64,000 bases of DNA from SIRX01 sp965213905 (GTDB lineage Bacteria > Actinomycetota > Rubrobacteria > Rubrobacterales > Rubrobacteraceae), in NCBI GenBank assembly GCA_965213905.1, contig OZ243922.1, forward strand, positions 3,027,443-3,091,442, written 5' to 3'. The position numbers and the translations under genes are program-made. How positions within the stretch are numbered: position 1 is the first letter of the stretch; each line of letters begins with the position of its first letter. Positions 24,857 through 33,503 of this stretch are shown piece after piece. A model generated the notes under the pieces. The model ran no database searches, was not told the origin of the DNA, and saw only the letters and a program-made list of their open reading frames with translations.

Positions 24857-26194
24857 ATGGAGAACGGCAACGGACAGGTTCAGGAGATAGAGCAGAGTTG
24901 GCAGGGCGGGCGCTGGGAAGGCATTGAGCGTCCGTACAGTGCGGAGGACGTGGCGAGGCTGCGGGGGTCCATAAAGATCGAGCACACGCTGGCCCGGCTC
25001 GGTGCCGAGCGGCTCTGGGACCTGATGCACAGCGAGGATTACGTCAACGCGCTGGGGGCTCTTACGGGCAACCAGGCGGTGCAGCAGGTGAAGGCCGGTT
25101 TGCAGGCGATTTACCTCTCCGGCTGGCAGGTTGCGGCGGATGCTAACGTGGCGGGGCAGATGTATCCGGACCAGAGCTTGTATCCGGCGGATAGTGTTCC
25201 GCACGTGGTGCAGCGGATCAACCAGGCGTTGCAGCGGGCCGACCAGATCCACCACGCCGAAGGCAAGAACGGCATAAACTGGTTCGCGCCCATCGTCGCC
25301 GACGCCGAGGCCGGTTTCGGTGGCGCGCTGAACGTCTTCGAGTTGATGAAGGGCATGATCGAGGCCGGCGCAGCCGGCGTCCACTTCGAGGACCAGCTCA
25401 GCAGCGAGAAGAAGTGTGGCCACATGGGCGGCAAGGTCCTGCTGCCAACGGCCCAGGGCATAAGGAACCTCATCTCCGCGAGGCTCGCCGCGGACGTCAT
25501 GGGCGTGCCGACCGTGCTCGTCGCCCGGACCGACGCCAACGGCGCGAACCTCATCACGAGCGACATCGACCCGGTGGACCACGAGTTTATGACCGGCGAG
25601 CGGACGCTGGAAGGCTTCTTCCGGGTGAGGTCCGGGCTCGACCAGGCGATCTCGCGCGGCCTCTCCTACGCGCCATACGCGGACGTGGTGTGGTGCGAGA
25701 CCTCCGAGCCGAACATCGAGGAGGCGCGGGCGTTCGCCGAGGCGATTCACGCCGAGTACCCCGGCAAGCTCCTCGCCTACAACTGCTCGCCGTCCTTCAA
25801 CTGGGAAGCCAAGCTCTCCCAGGAGGAGATCGCGACCTTCCAGCAGCAACTTGGAGAGATGGGCTACAAGTTCCAGTTCGTCACGCTGGCCGGCTTCCAC
25901 GCGCTCAACTACTCCATGTTCGAGCTCGCCCGCGACTACAAAGAGCGGGGCATGGCCGCCTACTCCGAGCTGCAGCAGGCCGAGTTCGCCGCCGAGAAGT
26001 ACGGCTACACCGCCACCAAACACCAGCGCGAGGTCGGCGCCGGCTACTTCGACCAGGTCGCCCAGGTCGTCGCCGGGGGCACCGCCTCCACCACGGCGCT
26101 CAGCGGCTCCACCGAAGAAGAGCAGTTCAACACCCCCGAAGACCCGAACACCGGGCTGCCGGGCTCCACAGAGAACGAACAGTTCGTGAAGTAA
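24857..26194 (+). CDS. aceA: Isocitrate lyase
   Basis: It splits isocitrate into succinate and glyoxylate, the first glyoxylate-shunt enzyme. The catalytic cysteine lies in KKCGHMGGKVL (about residue 187). Other hallmarks are WFAPIVADAEAGFGG, HFEDQLSSE, LVARTDANGANLI and YNCSPSFNWE. Length is 445 residues, as usual for the bacterial short form. The start is ATG 24857 after AAGAGGAG (a GTG directly upstream is also in frame). A strong promoter with an operator-like palindrome lies upstream and an intrinsic terminator follows at 26230. The C-terminal tail has a short repeated GS(T)E(N/E)EQF motif. Confidence 0.97.
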   Translation: MENGNGQVQEIEQSWQGGRWEGIERPYSAEDVARLRGSIKIEHTLARLGAERLWDLMHSEDYVNALGALTGNQAVQQVKAGLQAIYLSGWQVAADANVAGQMYPDQSLYPADSVPHVVQRINQALQRADQIHHAEGKNGINWFAPIVADAEAGFGGALNVFELMKGMIEAGAAGVHFEDQLSSEKKCGHMGGKVLLPTAQGIRNLISARLAADVMGVPTVLVARTDANGANLITSDIDPVDHEFMTGERTLEGFFRVRSGLDQAISRGLSYAPYADVVWCETSEPNIEEARAFAEAIHAEYPGKLLAYNCSPSFNWEAKLSQEEIATFQQQLGEMGYKFQFVTLAGFHALNYSMFELARDYKERGMAAYSELQQAEFAAEKYGYTATKHQREVGAGYFDQVAQVVAGGTASTTALSGSTEEEQFNTPEDPNTGLPGSTENEQFVK

Positions 26195-26229
26195 GCTGGT
26201 CGGCATTTCAGCTAGTCAACCCATCAGGA

Positions 26230-26257
26230 GAGGGGCCGGTTATCCGGTCCCTCTTTT
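26230..26257 (+). terminator. Intrinsic terminator after isocitrate lyase
   Basis: A 10-bp stem, GAGGGGCCGG with CCGGTCCCTC (one G-U pair), encloses a TTAT loop and is followed directly by TTTT (26254-26257). It lies 36 bp after the aceA stop. Confidence 0.88.
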
Positions 26258-26274
26258 CGTTGTATAAACAGGGC

Positions 26275-26583
26275 ATGAGTACGAAGAACCGAAAAGAGCG
26301 GTTGCTGCCGGATGGCGTTCCGCTCTACGCCTGAATTTACGACAACGGCGGCGTGACCGTCGAACGGTATACGGTGGTGTTTACTGGACTGTTCGATTTG
26401 AAGAAGCCCGGAGAGTATCCCTACCTGACTATGAGCGAGAAAGCGCCTGAAAATGGTAGCTACAAGTTGCATCGTGAACAGCCGCCTTATGGCGAGCTTG
26501 GATGGGAAATTTTATTCAACGATCTCCCTGAACCATGCCGGACATTGGTGCTAGATGTTTATCTTAGATTGTGGAATATGTAA
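26275..26583 (+). pseudogene. Small gene interrupted by an in-frame TGA
   Basis: From ATG 26275 the frame reads MSTKNRKERLLPDGVPLYA, meets TGA at 26332-26334, and continues with IYDNGGVTVERYTVV and a coherent protein of 82 more residues to TAA at 26583. The second part uses TGG for tryptophan normally. The YDNGG..ERYTVVFTG segment is typical of small conserved phage or island proteins, but I cannot name the family. A single base change (TGG or CGA to TGA) would explain it; initiation at GTG 26353 could rescue a shorter product. Lower GC than the neighbours suggests transfer. Confidence 0.55.
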
Positions 26584-26692
26584 ACTGATGTGGACAGAAT
26601 CCAGTGATGGTAGGGACAAACTGTAATCGCGTGGCGCAGCAGTAACAAAGATAGGTCCACTGTCAAGCGAAAATTGAAGGGGAAAGTGTGCA

Positions 26693-27214
26693 GTGAACAA
26701 TCTCAAACCTTTGAACGACTTAGTAGATCGGATGCGCAGCGAGACGGGATACGAGAAAATCCCATACTTCTCTCCGCACGACGGTGGAACGGATGCACGT
26801 TGTTTATTCCTCTTTCAAACACCGAATGAAGTAGCTGCCAGTGGCGGTTATGCTGATATGAACAACCCGGACCCATCTGCCAAGAACGTCAAGGAGGCTA
26901 TCTGCGATACGAAGCTAGATCGGGAACTCACCATTTCCTGGAACATTGTACCCTGGCAGCACCCAGATCCGCTCGCGGCAACTGTGTGGGAAGCACTGCC
27001 CTGGCTGGAAGAGCTACTTAAACTGCTGCCGGAGCTACGCGTGGTAGTACTATGCGGTGGTACTGCGCAGATGGCAACATGATACCTCTATCGTCACTAT
27101 GAGAAATTGTGCGTTCTGCACGCCCCGCATCCCTCCTCGCGGGGTCTGGGAAATCTAGAGCGGCGCGAGCACTTCTGGGCCGCCGTGAGAAAAGCTGCTG
27201 CGAAAGCACGATAG
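26693..27214 (+). pseudogene. Uracil-DNA glycosylase-superfamily gene with in-frame TGA
   Basis: A UDG-like protein of 173 positions. CLFLFQTPNE, the GGYADMNNPDPSAKN block, WNIVPWQHPDP and a late HPSSRGL match the superfamily (water-activating, uracil-pocket and DNA-insertion motifs). The frame is broken by TGA at 27080-27082 after GGTAQMAT and then resumes in the same frame through HYEKLCVLHAPHPSSRG to TAG at 27214. The catalytic HPS motif is downstream of the stop, so termination would inactivate it. Start is GTG 26693 after GGGGAAA. Composition is more AT-rich than the surrounding genome. Either a pseudogene or a case of read-through. Confidence 0.65.
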
Positions 27215-27257
27215 TAGACACCCGCAGTATACGGTGCAGTCCAGTTTACGGACGCTG

Positions 27258-27809
27258 CTAGACATTCTGAGAGTCTCGCAACAGCTGTAGAACTTCGTCC
27301 TCATGGCCTTCTCTCAATTTTTCCAGTGGTGGCCTGCCACCGTATGGTAACTCTGAGGTCATCCACGAGTTGAGAGATCGGGGAGTGAGGCCAAACTCAC
27401 GGGCTATGGTGGTAAAGCGCCAAATTGCAGGCAGCGGTTGCATGTCTTCATCAAATTGCCAGAAAGGATAATGAAATTCGGCACGGTAGGCCACACAGAA
27501 CGCAAGCAGCCGGCCCTCTCGCCGTAGCCTCTCGACACGTTCTCGATAGTATCCAGGCTGGTTGCAAAGCTCCGTCTCAGATAGGCACAGTTCCTCAACT
27601 TCGCGGGCTTTGACAAAGCTGTTGAAGTTGCTCTCGATCCGCAGCCGTTCATAGGTTCCGTCGGTCATATCTTCGGGTTCTTCGGGAATGAGGCTTCGGG
27701 TTCCCGGTGGCTCATTGCAGAGAATCGTGTACACCTCCCCTAGTAGTTGCGATGAGCCGTACATAAGAGCGTCAGCGATCTGTCTCGCATTGACCTCTAT
27801 CTCTTTCAT
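27258..27809 (-). CDS. Protein with ParS/MbcA-antitoxin-like C-terminal domain
   Basis: A 183-residue protein. The last 80 residues (HYPFWQFDEDMQPLPAIW, then WMTSELPYGGRPPLEKLREG and EVLQLLRD) match the toxin-binding domain of DUF2384/MbcA-ParS-Xre antitoxins, in which the GGR-P-LE-L turn is diagnostic. The N-terminal half is helical and might bind DNA, but I see no clear helix-turn-helix. No RES-domain toxin is adjacent, so it may be an orphan or act with a distant partner. It overlaps the 3' end of the MFS gene by 38 bp. It belongs to the same lower-GC patch as the two TGA-broken genes. Confidence 0.6.
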   Translation of the reverse strand: MKEIEVNARQIADALMYGSSQLLGEVYTILCNEPPGTRSLIPEEPEDMTDGTYERLRIESNFNSFVKAREVEELCLSETELCNQPGYYRERVERLRREGRLLAFCVAYRAEFHYPFWQFDEDMQPLPAIWRFTTIAREFGLTPRSLNSWMTSELPYGGRPPLEKLREGHEDEVLQLLRDSQNV

Positions 27810-29010
27810 TCCGATGTCCTTTCTTAGAGGTCCTTGCGGGCTGTTGGCGGTCGAGGTAGACGAGGACGAGGGACGAAGCTACCAGACCGGCGGCCAAGGT
27901 GAAAGCCCAGAAAAAGCCGGTTAGGGGGATGATAAAGCCGAAGAGGAAGGCTCCGAGGCCCGTTCCCGCGTCGAAGGCGACGTTCCAGAGGGTGCTGCCC
28001 ATGGCGTGCTCGGAATCCGAGACCCTGTTCATCGTGAGGATGAGGGTGGCGTTCTGGAGTAGCCCGAAGCCGGTGCCGAAGAGTGCGGCCCCGAGGAGCA
28101 GCGCCGGGCCTCCAGTTGGAAGAAAGATCATGCCAAGCGTACAGGCCAGGAGGCCGGGGGTGAGGAGCAGGTGCGGGTCGCGGCGGTCACCGAAACGGCC
28201 CGCCCACCACCGCGATACCGTGGTGGCAACGCCGAAGATCAAGAGCCCTCCCACGGCCGAGAACAAGCCCGAGCCGGGGGCGGCCAGGGGCAGGAACGTC
28301 AGCACGACCCCCGCGGCCATGGTCGTGGCGGTAAACACGAGCGAGATGCGCAGGAGAGGACCGCGCCCCAGGGCCGCGAAGACGCCCGCACGGGAGCCCT
28401 GGTTCCCCGGATCATCCGGCGTCGAGCCCAGGATGCTGGGGATCGCCGCGAGCCCCAAAAGCGGGGTGAGACCTCCGGCCAGGAACACCACGTCGAAGCC
28501 GAACCGATCCACCAACCAGAGTCCAAGTGGGTTGCAGAAGATGTTTGGAACCGTGATCGCGATGCCGAGCAGGCCCAGCGCCTCGCCCGTTCGGCCGGCC
28601 GGGACGAGCTTCACGACCAAGGCGACGAAGACCACGGTGACGATGCCGAACCCGACGCCCCGCAGAAACGTTACGGCGAGTATGGCCTCGACGCCCTCCG
28701 TAAAAGCGTAGAAGAGTGCCGGGATGCCCAGGAAGAGTATCCCCGCGGCGAGCATCCATCCGTAGCCGAGTCGCCGCAAGAGTCGGGGCATCTGGATCTG
28801 GGTGAGCACGGTGGAGAACATGAATGCGCCGGTAGTCAGTCCCGCCCCCGAGCTACCGCCGCCGGCACGCTCCGCGTATAGTGGGACTACAGACAGGAGT
28901 AGTTGAAAACCGAGAAAGACGCCGAGCGCGGTCAGCACCAACGCCACCAGCGGACGATTCAGCAATGCTTCCTGTCCCGGCGCACGGAATTCTTCGGGAG
29001 ACCTCCACAT
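27772..29010 (-). CDS. MFS transporter
   Basis: A 412-residue major facilitator with about 12 hydrophobic segments. The loop between helices 2 and 3 (MPRLLRRLGYGWMLAAG) and GRFGDRRDP in the second half are the MFS signature-like repeats. It is likely a drug or metabolite exporter of the YfcJ/AraJ-like group; substrate unknown. No ribosome site precedes the ATG at 29010. The C-terminus runs 38 bp into the next gene and has an unusual polar tail after YLDRQQPARTSKKG, suggesting the ancestral end was replaced when the downstream DNA arrived. Confidence 0.85.
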   Translation of the reverse strand: MWRSPEEFRAPGQEALLNRPLVALVLTALGVFLGFQLLLSVVPLYAERAGGGSSGAGLTTGAFMFSTVLTQIQMPRLLRRLGYGWMLAAGILFLGIPALFYAFTEGVEAILAVTFLRGVGFGIVTVVFVALVVKLVPAGRTGEALGLLGIAITVPNIFCNPLGLWLVDRFGFDVVFLAGGLTPLLGLAAIPSILGSTPDDPGNQGSRAGVFAALGRGPLLRISLVFTATTMAAGVVLTFLPLAAPGSGLFSAVGGLLIFGVATTVSRWWAGRFGDRRDPHLLLTPGLLACTLGMIFLPTGGPALLLGAALFGTGFGLLQNATLILTMNRVSDSEHAMGSTLWNVAFDAGTGLGAFLFGFIIPLTGFFWAFTLAAGLVASSLVLVYLDRQQPARTSKKGHRNERDRGQCETDR

Positions 29011-29055
29011 ACACTAACTGTAGCCGGAACTAGAGTCTCCGGTGTCGGAAGGTTC

Positions 29056-30072
29056 TTAGCCGGGGATGTTCAGGACGATCTTGCCCATCCCTTCGCCCTC
29101 TTCCATGTGCCTCAAAGCGTCGGCGGCTTTTTCCAGGTCGAAGGTGGCGTTGATCTTTGGCTTCAAACCGTGCTCGGCGTAGAGGTCGAGCATCGCACCA
29201 AACTCTTCGGCGGTGCCCATCGCGGTTCCCATGATGTCCAGGTGCTTGAGGGCGGCCATTATGGTCATGACCTTCGGAGCCGGTCCCGCCGTCGCACCGA
29301 AGACGACGATGCGGCCGCCGAGTTTGGCGAGTTGGACGAGCGCGTTGAAGGCGTCGCCCCCGACGCTGTCTATGGAGAGGTCCACGCCGCCGGCCATACT
29401 CTTTAGCTCTTTGGACCAGTCGTCAGAGATGTAGTTGACGCCGCCCTGCGCGCCGAACTCTTTTGCGGTCTCGATCTTCTCGTCGCTGCTGCTGGTGACG
29501 TAGACGTTCGCACCTAGAGCACTGGCGATCTGGACGAGGAACGTCGCCACCCCGCCCCCGACGCCCGGCACCACGACCGTCTCGCCCTCCTGAACACCTC
29601 CACGGCTGACGAGCGCCCGGTAGGCGGTCAGCGCGGCGAGCGGTAAAGCCGCCGCCTCTTCGTGCGAGAGGTGAGAGGGTTTCGGAAAGACGTTCTCCGC
29701 CGGGACTTTGGCGAACTGGGCGAAGGTTCCGTCGTCGGGCAGGCCGAGGATGCGGTAGTCCTTGCCCGGCACGCGCGGATTGTCGCCCCAGTAGAGGGAG
29801 GGATGGATGACCACTTCTTGGCCTTCCTCCGCGCCGTCGGCGCCGTCGCCTTTGGCTGCGACTTCACCGGAGCCGTCCGAGCCGGGGATTGCCGGCAGGA
29901 TGTCTTGTTTTACGCCGGGGTACTGGCCGTTGGTTGCGAACAGGTCGCGGCGGTTGAGGGCCGCTGCGCGGAGCCGGACGACTACCTCGCCGGGACCGGG
30001 TTCCGGATCGGCTACTTCTTCGTAACGGAGCCCGTCGGGTCCTTCGAGTTCGTGCAGTCTTATAGCTTGCAT
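29056..30072 (-). CDS. Zinc-type alcohol dehydrogenase / quinone oxidoreductase family (MDR)
   Basis: A 338-residue medium-chain reductase. It has a GroES-like N-domain (LRAAALNRRDLFATNGQYPG) and a Rossmann domain with VVPGVGGGVATFLVQIA for NAD(P)H. The zinc-ligand cysteines of true alcohol dehydrogenases are not evident, so a zinc-independent quinone or enoyl reductase activity is more likely. The ATG follows GAAGGGAGC. It is downstream of the acyl-CoA dehydrogenase gene, separated by a terminator and two CCTGANN repeat copies, so it probably has its own promoter. Confidence 0.88.
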   Translation of the reverse strand: MQAIRLHELEGPDGLRYEEVADPEPGPGEVVVRLRAAALNRRDLFATNGQYPGVKQDILPAIPGSDGSGEVAAKGDGADGAEEGQEVVIHPSLYWGDNPRVPGKDYRILGLPDDGTFAQFAKVPAENVFPKPSHLSHEEAAALPLAALTAYRALVSRGGVQEGETVVVPGVGGGVATFLVQIASALGANVYVTSSSDEKIETAKEFGAQGGVNYISDDWSKELKSMAGGVDLSIDSVGGDAFNALVQLAKLGGRIVVFGATAGPAPKVMTIMAALKHLDIMGTAMGTAEEFGAMLDLYAEHGLKPKINATFDLEKAADALRHMEEGEGMGKIVLNIPG

Positions 30073-30091
30073 GGCGCTCCCTTCGGTCGCT

Positions 30092-30122
30092 TAGGCCTCA
30101 GGTTTCAGGCTTCAGGTATCAG
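30092..30122. repeat. CCTGANN-type intergenic repeat, copy B
   Basis: On the minus strand it reads as successive CTGA-containing heptads; the plus strand shows GGCCTCAG-GTTTCAG-GCTTCAG-GTATCAGC. It lies in the 169-bp gap 30073-30241, paired with copy C on the far side of a terminator hairpin. Confidence 0.6.
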
Positions 30123-30156
30123 CATAATGGTTTTAACCACCCGTTGCCGAATAAGA

Positions 30157-30191
30157 AAGCGTCGCCCGGATCATGTACCCGGACGACGCTT
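30157..30191 (-). terminator. Terminator hairpin downstream of acyl-CoA dehydrogenase
   Basis: AAGCGTCGCCCGG (30157-30169) pairs with CCGGACGACGCTT (30179-30191), 12 of 13 positions, around a short loop. Read on the minus strand, it is followed by CTTATT, a modest T-rich tail. Confidence 0.65.
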
Positions 30192-30210
30192 CTCCTGCTA
30201 TGAGCTTTTA

Positions 30211-30243
30211 CCTGACGGCTGAAGCCTACAGCCTGAAACCTTT
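30211..30243. repeat. CCTGANN-type intergenic repeat, copy C
   Basis: CCTGACG-GCTGAAG-CCTACAG-CCTGAAA-CC, with five 7-bp steps. It touches the stop codon of the acyl-CoA dehydrogenase gene (30242-30244). Confidence 0.6.
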
Positions 30244-31441
30244 ACACAAACGCCGAGATACCCGTAACGTCCCGGCCGACGATGAGCGACTGGATCGTGT
30301 CGGTGCCCTCGTAGGTGTAGACGATCTCCATGTCCGAGAGGTGCCGGGCTACGTGGTACTCCAGCAGCAGGCCGTTGCCGCCCAGGATGTCGCGGGCGTT
30401 GGCGCAGACTTGCTTGGACTTTTTGGCGTTATTCATCTTTGCGAGCGAGGCCATCGGGCCGGTCATCTTGCCCTCCTCCTGGAGCTGACCGAGCCGGTAG
30501 CACAAAAGCTGCATGGCGGTGATCTCTGAGAGCATGTTCGCGAGCTTGTTCTGGATGAGCTGGAAGCTCGCGATGGGCTTGCCGAACTGCACCCGCTCTT
30601 TGGAATACTGGACCGCCGCCTCGTACGACGCAATGGCGTGCCCTATAGCCTCCCAGGCCACCCCGCTGCGCGTAGCCGTGAGCACCTTGTTGGTGTCTTT
30701 GAAGGAGTTTGCGCCTTCGAGCTTGTTCTCGGCCGGGACCCGCACGTCTTCGAGGTATATGTTCGGCTGCCACACGGCCCGCTTGCCCATCTTGCCGGTT
30801 ATTAGCTCCGTCGAGTAGCCCTCGGGCATGTCACCGTTCTCATCTTTTTCGAGCACGTAGGCTTTTACCTGGCCGTCTTCCACGTCCCGCGCCCAGATAA
30901 TGACGACGTCGGCGAAGGAGGCGTTGCCGATCCAGCGCTTCTCCCCGTTCAGGACGTACTCGTCCCCGTCGCGTTGGGCGGTGGTCTCCAGCATCACGGA
31001 GTCGGAGCCGTGCTTGGCTTCGGTGAGGCCCCAGGCCCCGATCTTCTCCATCCGCGCCATCGGCGGCAGCCATTTCTCTTTCTGCTCTTCGGAACCGAGT
31101 ATGTCTATAGTCCCCATGGCGAGGCCGGAATGCACCCCGAAAAAGGTGTTGAGGCTCCCGTCGCCCCGGGCCAACTCTATGGCGACCAGGCCCATTCCGA
31201 CTTGGCTCATTCCCGGACAACCATAACCCTGTATCGGGCCGCCCGCAATGTTCAACTCGGCGAGCTTCGGGACGAGCTCGAACGGGAACTCGGCCTTCTC
31301 CCAATACTCGTTGATAACCGGAATGACCTCCCGGTCGGCGAAAGAGCGTACTTTATCCCGCAGCTCGCGCTCTTCGTCCGTGAGTAGATCGTCAATGAGG
31401 TAGTAGTCGGTCCCCATGGAAGTGGTTACGTCAGCGATCAT
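30242..31441 (-). CDS. Acyl-CoA dehydrogenase, glutaryl-CoA dehydrogenase-like
   Basis: A 399-residue FAD flavoprotein that introduces the alpha-beta double bond in acyl-CoA. Signatures are GAWGLTEAKHGSD and the C-terminal YTYEGTDTIQSLIVGRDVTG. The EGT catalytic glutamate and the ending TGISAFV are like those of glutaryl-CoA dehydrogenase, but this protein could act on other short-chain acyl-CoAs. The ATG follows AAGGAGGAA. It is divergent from the acyl-CoA ligase at 31609, the first gene of the beta-oxidation locus, and supplies the oxidation step missing from it. Confidence 0.92.
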   Translation of the reverse strand: MIADVTTSMGTDYYLIDDLLTDEERELRDKVRSFADREVIPVINEYWEKAEFPFELVPKLAELNIAGGPIQGYGCPGMSQVGMGLVAIELARGDGSLNTFFGVHSGLAMGTIDILGSEEQKEKWLPPMARMEKIGAWGLTEAKHGSDSVMLETTAQRDGDEYVLNGEKRWIGNASFADVVIIWARDVEDGQVKAYVLEKDENGDMPEGYSTELITGKMGKRAVWQPNIYLEDVRVPAENKLEGANSFKDTNKVLTATRSGVAWEAIGHAIASYEAAVQYSKERVQFGKPIASFQLIQNKLANMLSEITAMQLLCYRLGQLQEEGKMTGPMASLAKMNNAKKSKQVCANARDILGGNGLLLEYHVARHLSDMEIVYTYEGTDTIQSLIVGRDVTGISAFV

Positions 31442-31534
31442 GCCTTCCTCCTTTTTACGCTACCGCGCTCTTTGGCGGCTCCCTTTTCATACCCGAACTT
31501 TAGCACGCCCACGATACCGCTCAACCGAAAAGTC

Positions 31535-31592
31535 TTGCTTAATCGTGGCGTACTGTTATCATAAAGGTGCTTATCAGTTTTGACAAGATAAG
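31535..31592 (+). promoter_or_regulatory. Promoter and palindromic operator of the beta-oxidation locus
   Basis: A candidate promoter is TTGCTT (31535-31540), a 16-nt spacer and TATCAT (31557-31562). Eight bases downstream is the palindrome CTTATC-N11-GATAAG (31570-31592), placed between promoter and ribosome site where a repressor would act. The PadR-type regulator encoded at 33504 is the obvious candidate ligand, by inference only. Confidence 0.5.
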
Positions 31593-31608
31593 GGGAAAAG
31601 AGGAGGCT

Positions 31609-33417
31609 ATGCAAGAATCACCAACGCACAGCAGTGTCGGAGGCGGGGCCGAACCGGAGAACCTTCTTATGGCGGTGGGGCGCCATGCGGAGTCGAAGGC
31701 TTCCAAGGTGGCGCTCGTCGAGAAGGTTACCGGTAGTTGGAGCAGCATTTCGTACGGCGAACTTTGGGACAGAGTCAGGGTTTTCGCGGCGGGGCTTGCG
31801 GGCCTCGGGGTTACGTCCGGTTCGCGGGTCGCCCTTATGTCGAAAAACCGTCCGGAGTGGCCGGTATCGGACCTCGCGATACAAAGCCTCGGGGCCGCGA
31901 CGGTCCCGATCTACCCGACGCTCGAAGCCGGGCAGGTGGCGCATATCCTGGGCGACTCCGAGACGCGAGTCTTGATCGTCGAGGACAAAGAACTCCTGGA
32001 GAGGGTTCGGGAAGTGCGGGACCGCATCCAGGACCTAAACATCGTGGTCATAGATGACGGTGCTGTAGAGCATGGGGATCCCACCTTCAGTTTCGCCGGG
32101 GTCGAGGAAACCGGCTGGAACAACCCGCTAGAAGGTTGGGAGGACGGTTGGCGCCTTATCAATCGGGACGCCGTGGCGACGGTCATATACACCTCCGGGA
32201 CCACGGGTTTACCGAAGGGCGTCGTATTGACACATGGAAACTTACTCTCGAACGTGGAGGGCGTGCTGGAAGCCTTGCCCGTACGGGAAGACGATATATT
32301 CATGTCTTTCCTGCCGCTATCGCACGTGTTCGAGCGGACCAGCGGGCAGTTTCTCGCCTTGAGCCTCGGCGCAACCACGTACTACGCAGAGTCTATAGAG
32401 AAAGTCCCGGAGAATTTGCGCGAGGTAAAGCCGACGGTCATGCTCAGCGTACCGCGGCTCTACGAAAAAATGTACGACCGGATAATGGAGCGGATCTCCG
32501 CCGGTCCGCCGCTACGGCAGAGGCTTTTCCACGCGGCCTTAGCCGACGGGAAGCGCCGGTACGAGATCGAGAAAGAAGGCGGCAGCATCGGACGCGGGCT
32601 GGAATTGAGGCTCAAGCTGTGGGACCGGCTCGTGTTCGGGAAGCTCAAAGAGGCCGTCGGCAGGCGGGCACGGTTCTTTGTTGCCGGCGGGGCAAAGCTG
32701 AGTTCCGAGATCGGGCAGTTCTTCTACGCCGCGGGCATCAAGCTGGTCGAGGGCTACGGCCTCACGGAGACCTCCCCGACCATCTCTTGCAACCGCCTGG
32801 AGAAGATGCGGTTCGGAACCGTAGGGCCGCCCATCCCAAACGTCGAGGTCAAGATATCCGAGAGCGGCGAAATTCTGACCCGCGGCCCGCACGTCATGCA
32901 AGGTTATCTGAACAATGAGAAAGCCACCGCCGAGGTGATGACCGAAGACGGCTGGTTCAGGACCGGGGATATAGGGGAAATCGACGACCACGGCTACCTC
33001 AAAGTCACCGACCGGGCGAAGAACCTGATCGTGCTGAGCACCGGGAAGAACGTGGCCCCCCAACCTATAGAGACCTCCATAGTCGCCGCCCCGCACATCT
33101 CGCAGGCCATCCTCATCGGCGACGGCCGCAAATACGTCTCGGCCCTCCTCGTCCCGGACTACGACGCCGTCCGCAACAGCCTGGGCCGCAGCGACCCCAA
33201 CGACCGGCTCAGCGAAGACGCGCAGGTAAGAAGCCTGCTGGAGAAAGAGCTGGATGAAGCTACCCGGCAGTTCGCCGACTACGAGAAGCCCAAGAAATTC
33301 GCCCTGTTAGAAGACGAGCTATCGCAAGACCGGGGTGAGTTGACCCCCACGTTGAAAGTCAAGCTGCGGGTGGTGCGAGACAATTACGCCGAGACCATCG
33401 AAAAGCTCTATTCCTGA
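31609..33417 (+). CDS. fadD: Long-chain acyl-CoA synthetase (AMP-dependent, FadD-like)
   Basis: A 602-residue adenylate-forming enzyme that activates fatty acids to acyl-CoA. Motifs are IYTSGTTGLPKGVVLTHGN (phosphate loop, about residue 193), the GYGLTETSPTISCN adenine-binding block, WFRTGDIGEIDDHGYLKVTDR and the hinge KNLIVLSTGKNVAPQPIE. These are closest to the FadD15-like long-chain group. I start at MQESPTH (31609) because AAGAGGAGG lies just upstream; an earlier in-frame start lacks a site. It heads the plus-strand run of beta-oxidation genes and is preceded by a promoter with an operator-like palindrome. Confidence 0.93.
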   Translation: MQESPTHSSVGGGAEPENLLMAVGRHAESKASKVALVEKVTGSWSSISYGELWDRVRVFAAGLAGLGVTSGSRVALMSKNRPEWPVSDLAIQSLGAATVPIYPTLEAGQVAHILGDSETRVLIVEDKELLERVREVRDRIQDLNIVVIDDGAVEHGDPTFSFAGVEETGWNNPLEGWEDGWRLINRDAVATVIYTSGTTGLPKGVVLTHGNLLSNVEGVLEALPVREDDIFMSFLPLSHVFERTSGQFLALSLGATTYYAESIEKVPENLREVKPTVMLSVPRLYEKMYDRIMERISAGPPLRQRLFHAALADGKRRYEIEKEGGSIGRGLELRLKLWDRLVFGKLKEAVGRRARFFVAGGAKLSSEIGQFFYAAGIKLVEGYGLTETSPTISCNRLEKMRFGTVGPPIPNVEVKISESGEILTRGPHVMQGYLNNEKATAEVMTEDGWFRTGDIGEIDDHGYLKVTDRAKNLIVLSTGKNVAPQPIETSIVAAPHISQAILIGDGRKYVSALLVPDYDAVRNSLGRSDPNDRLSEDAQVRSLLEKELDEATRQFADYEKPKKFALLEDELSQDRGELTPTLKVKLRVVRDNYAETIEKLYS

Positions 33418-33503
33418 TATTGTTCGGGCAGACGTTGTCAAAAGGGAGTTTCGGGGAATAATTACGGGGCTATTCGATTATACGAAGCACGAGGGAGGAT
33501 GCT

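Noticed and set aside
24839..26206. 455-residue minus-strand frame over isocitrate lyase
   Set aside because: It is the mirror of the isocitrate lyase reading frame, a common artefact in GC-rich DNA.
26275..27214. Genome-wide reassignment of TGA to tryptophan
   Set aside because: TGA ends many genes here (agmatinase, acyl-CoA ligase and others) and TGG is used in the same two broken genes.
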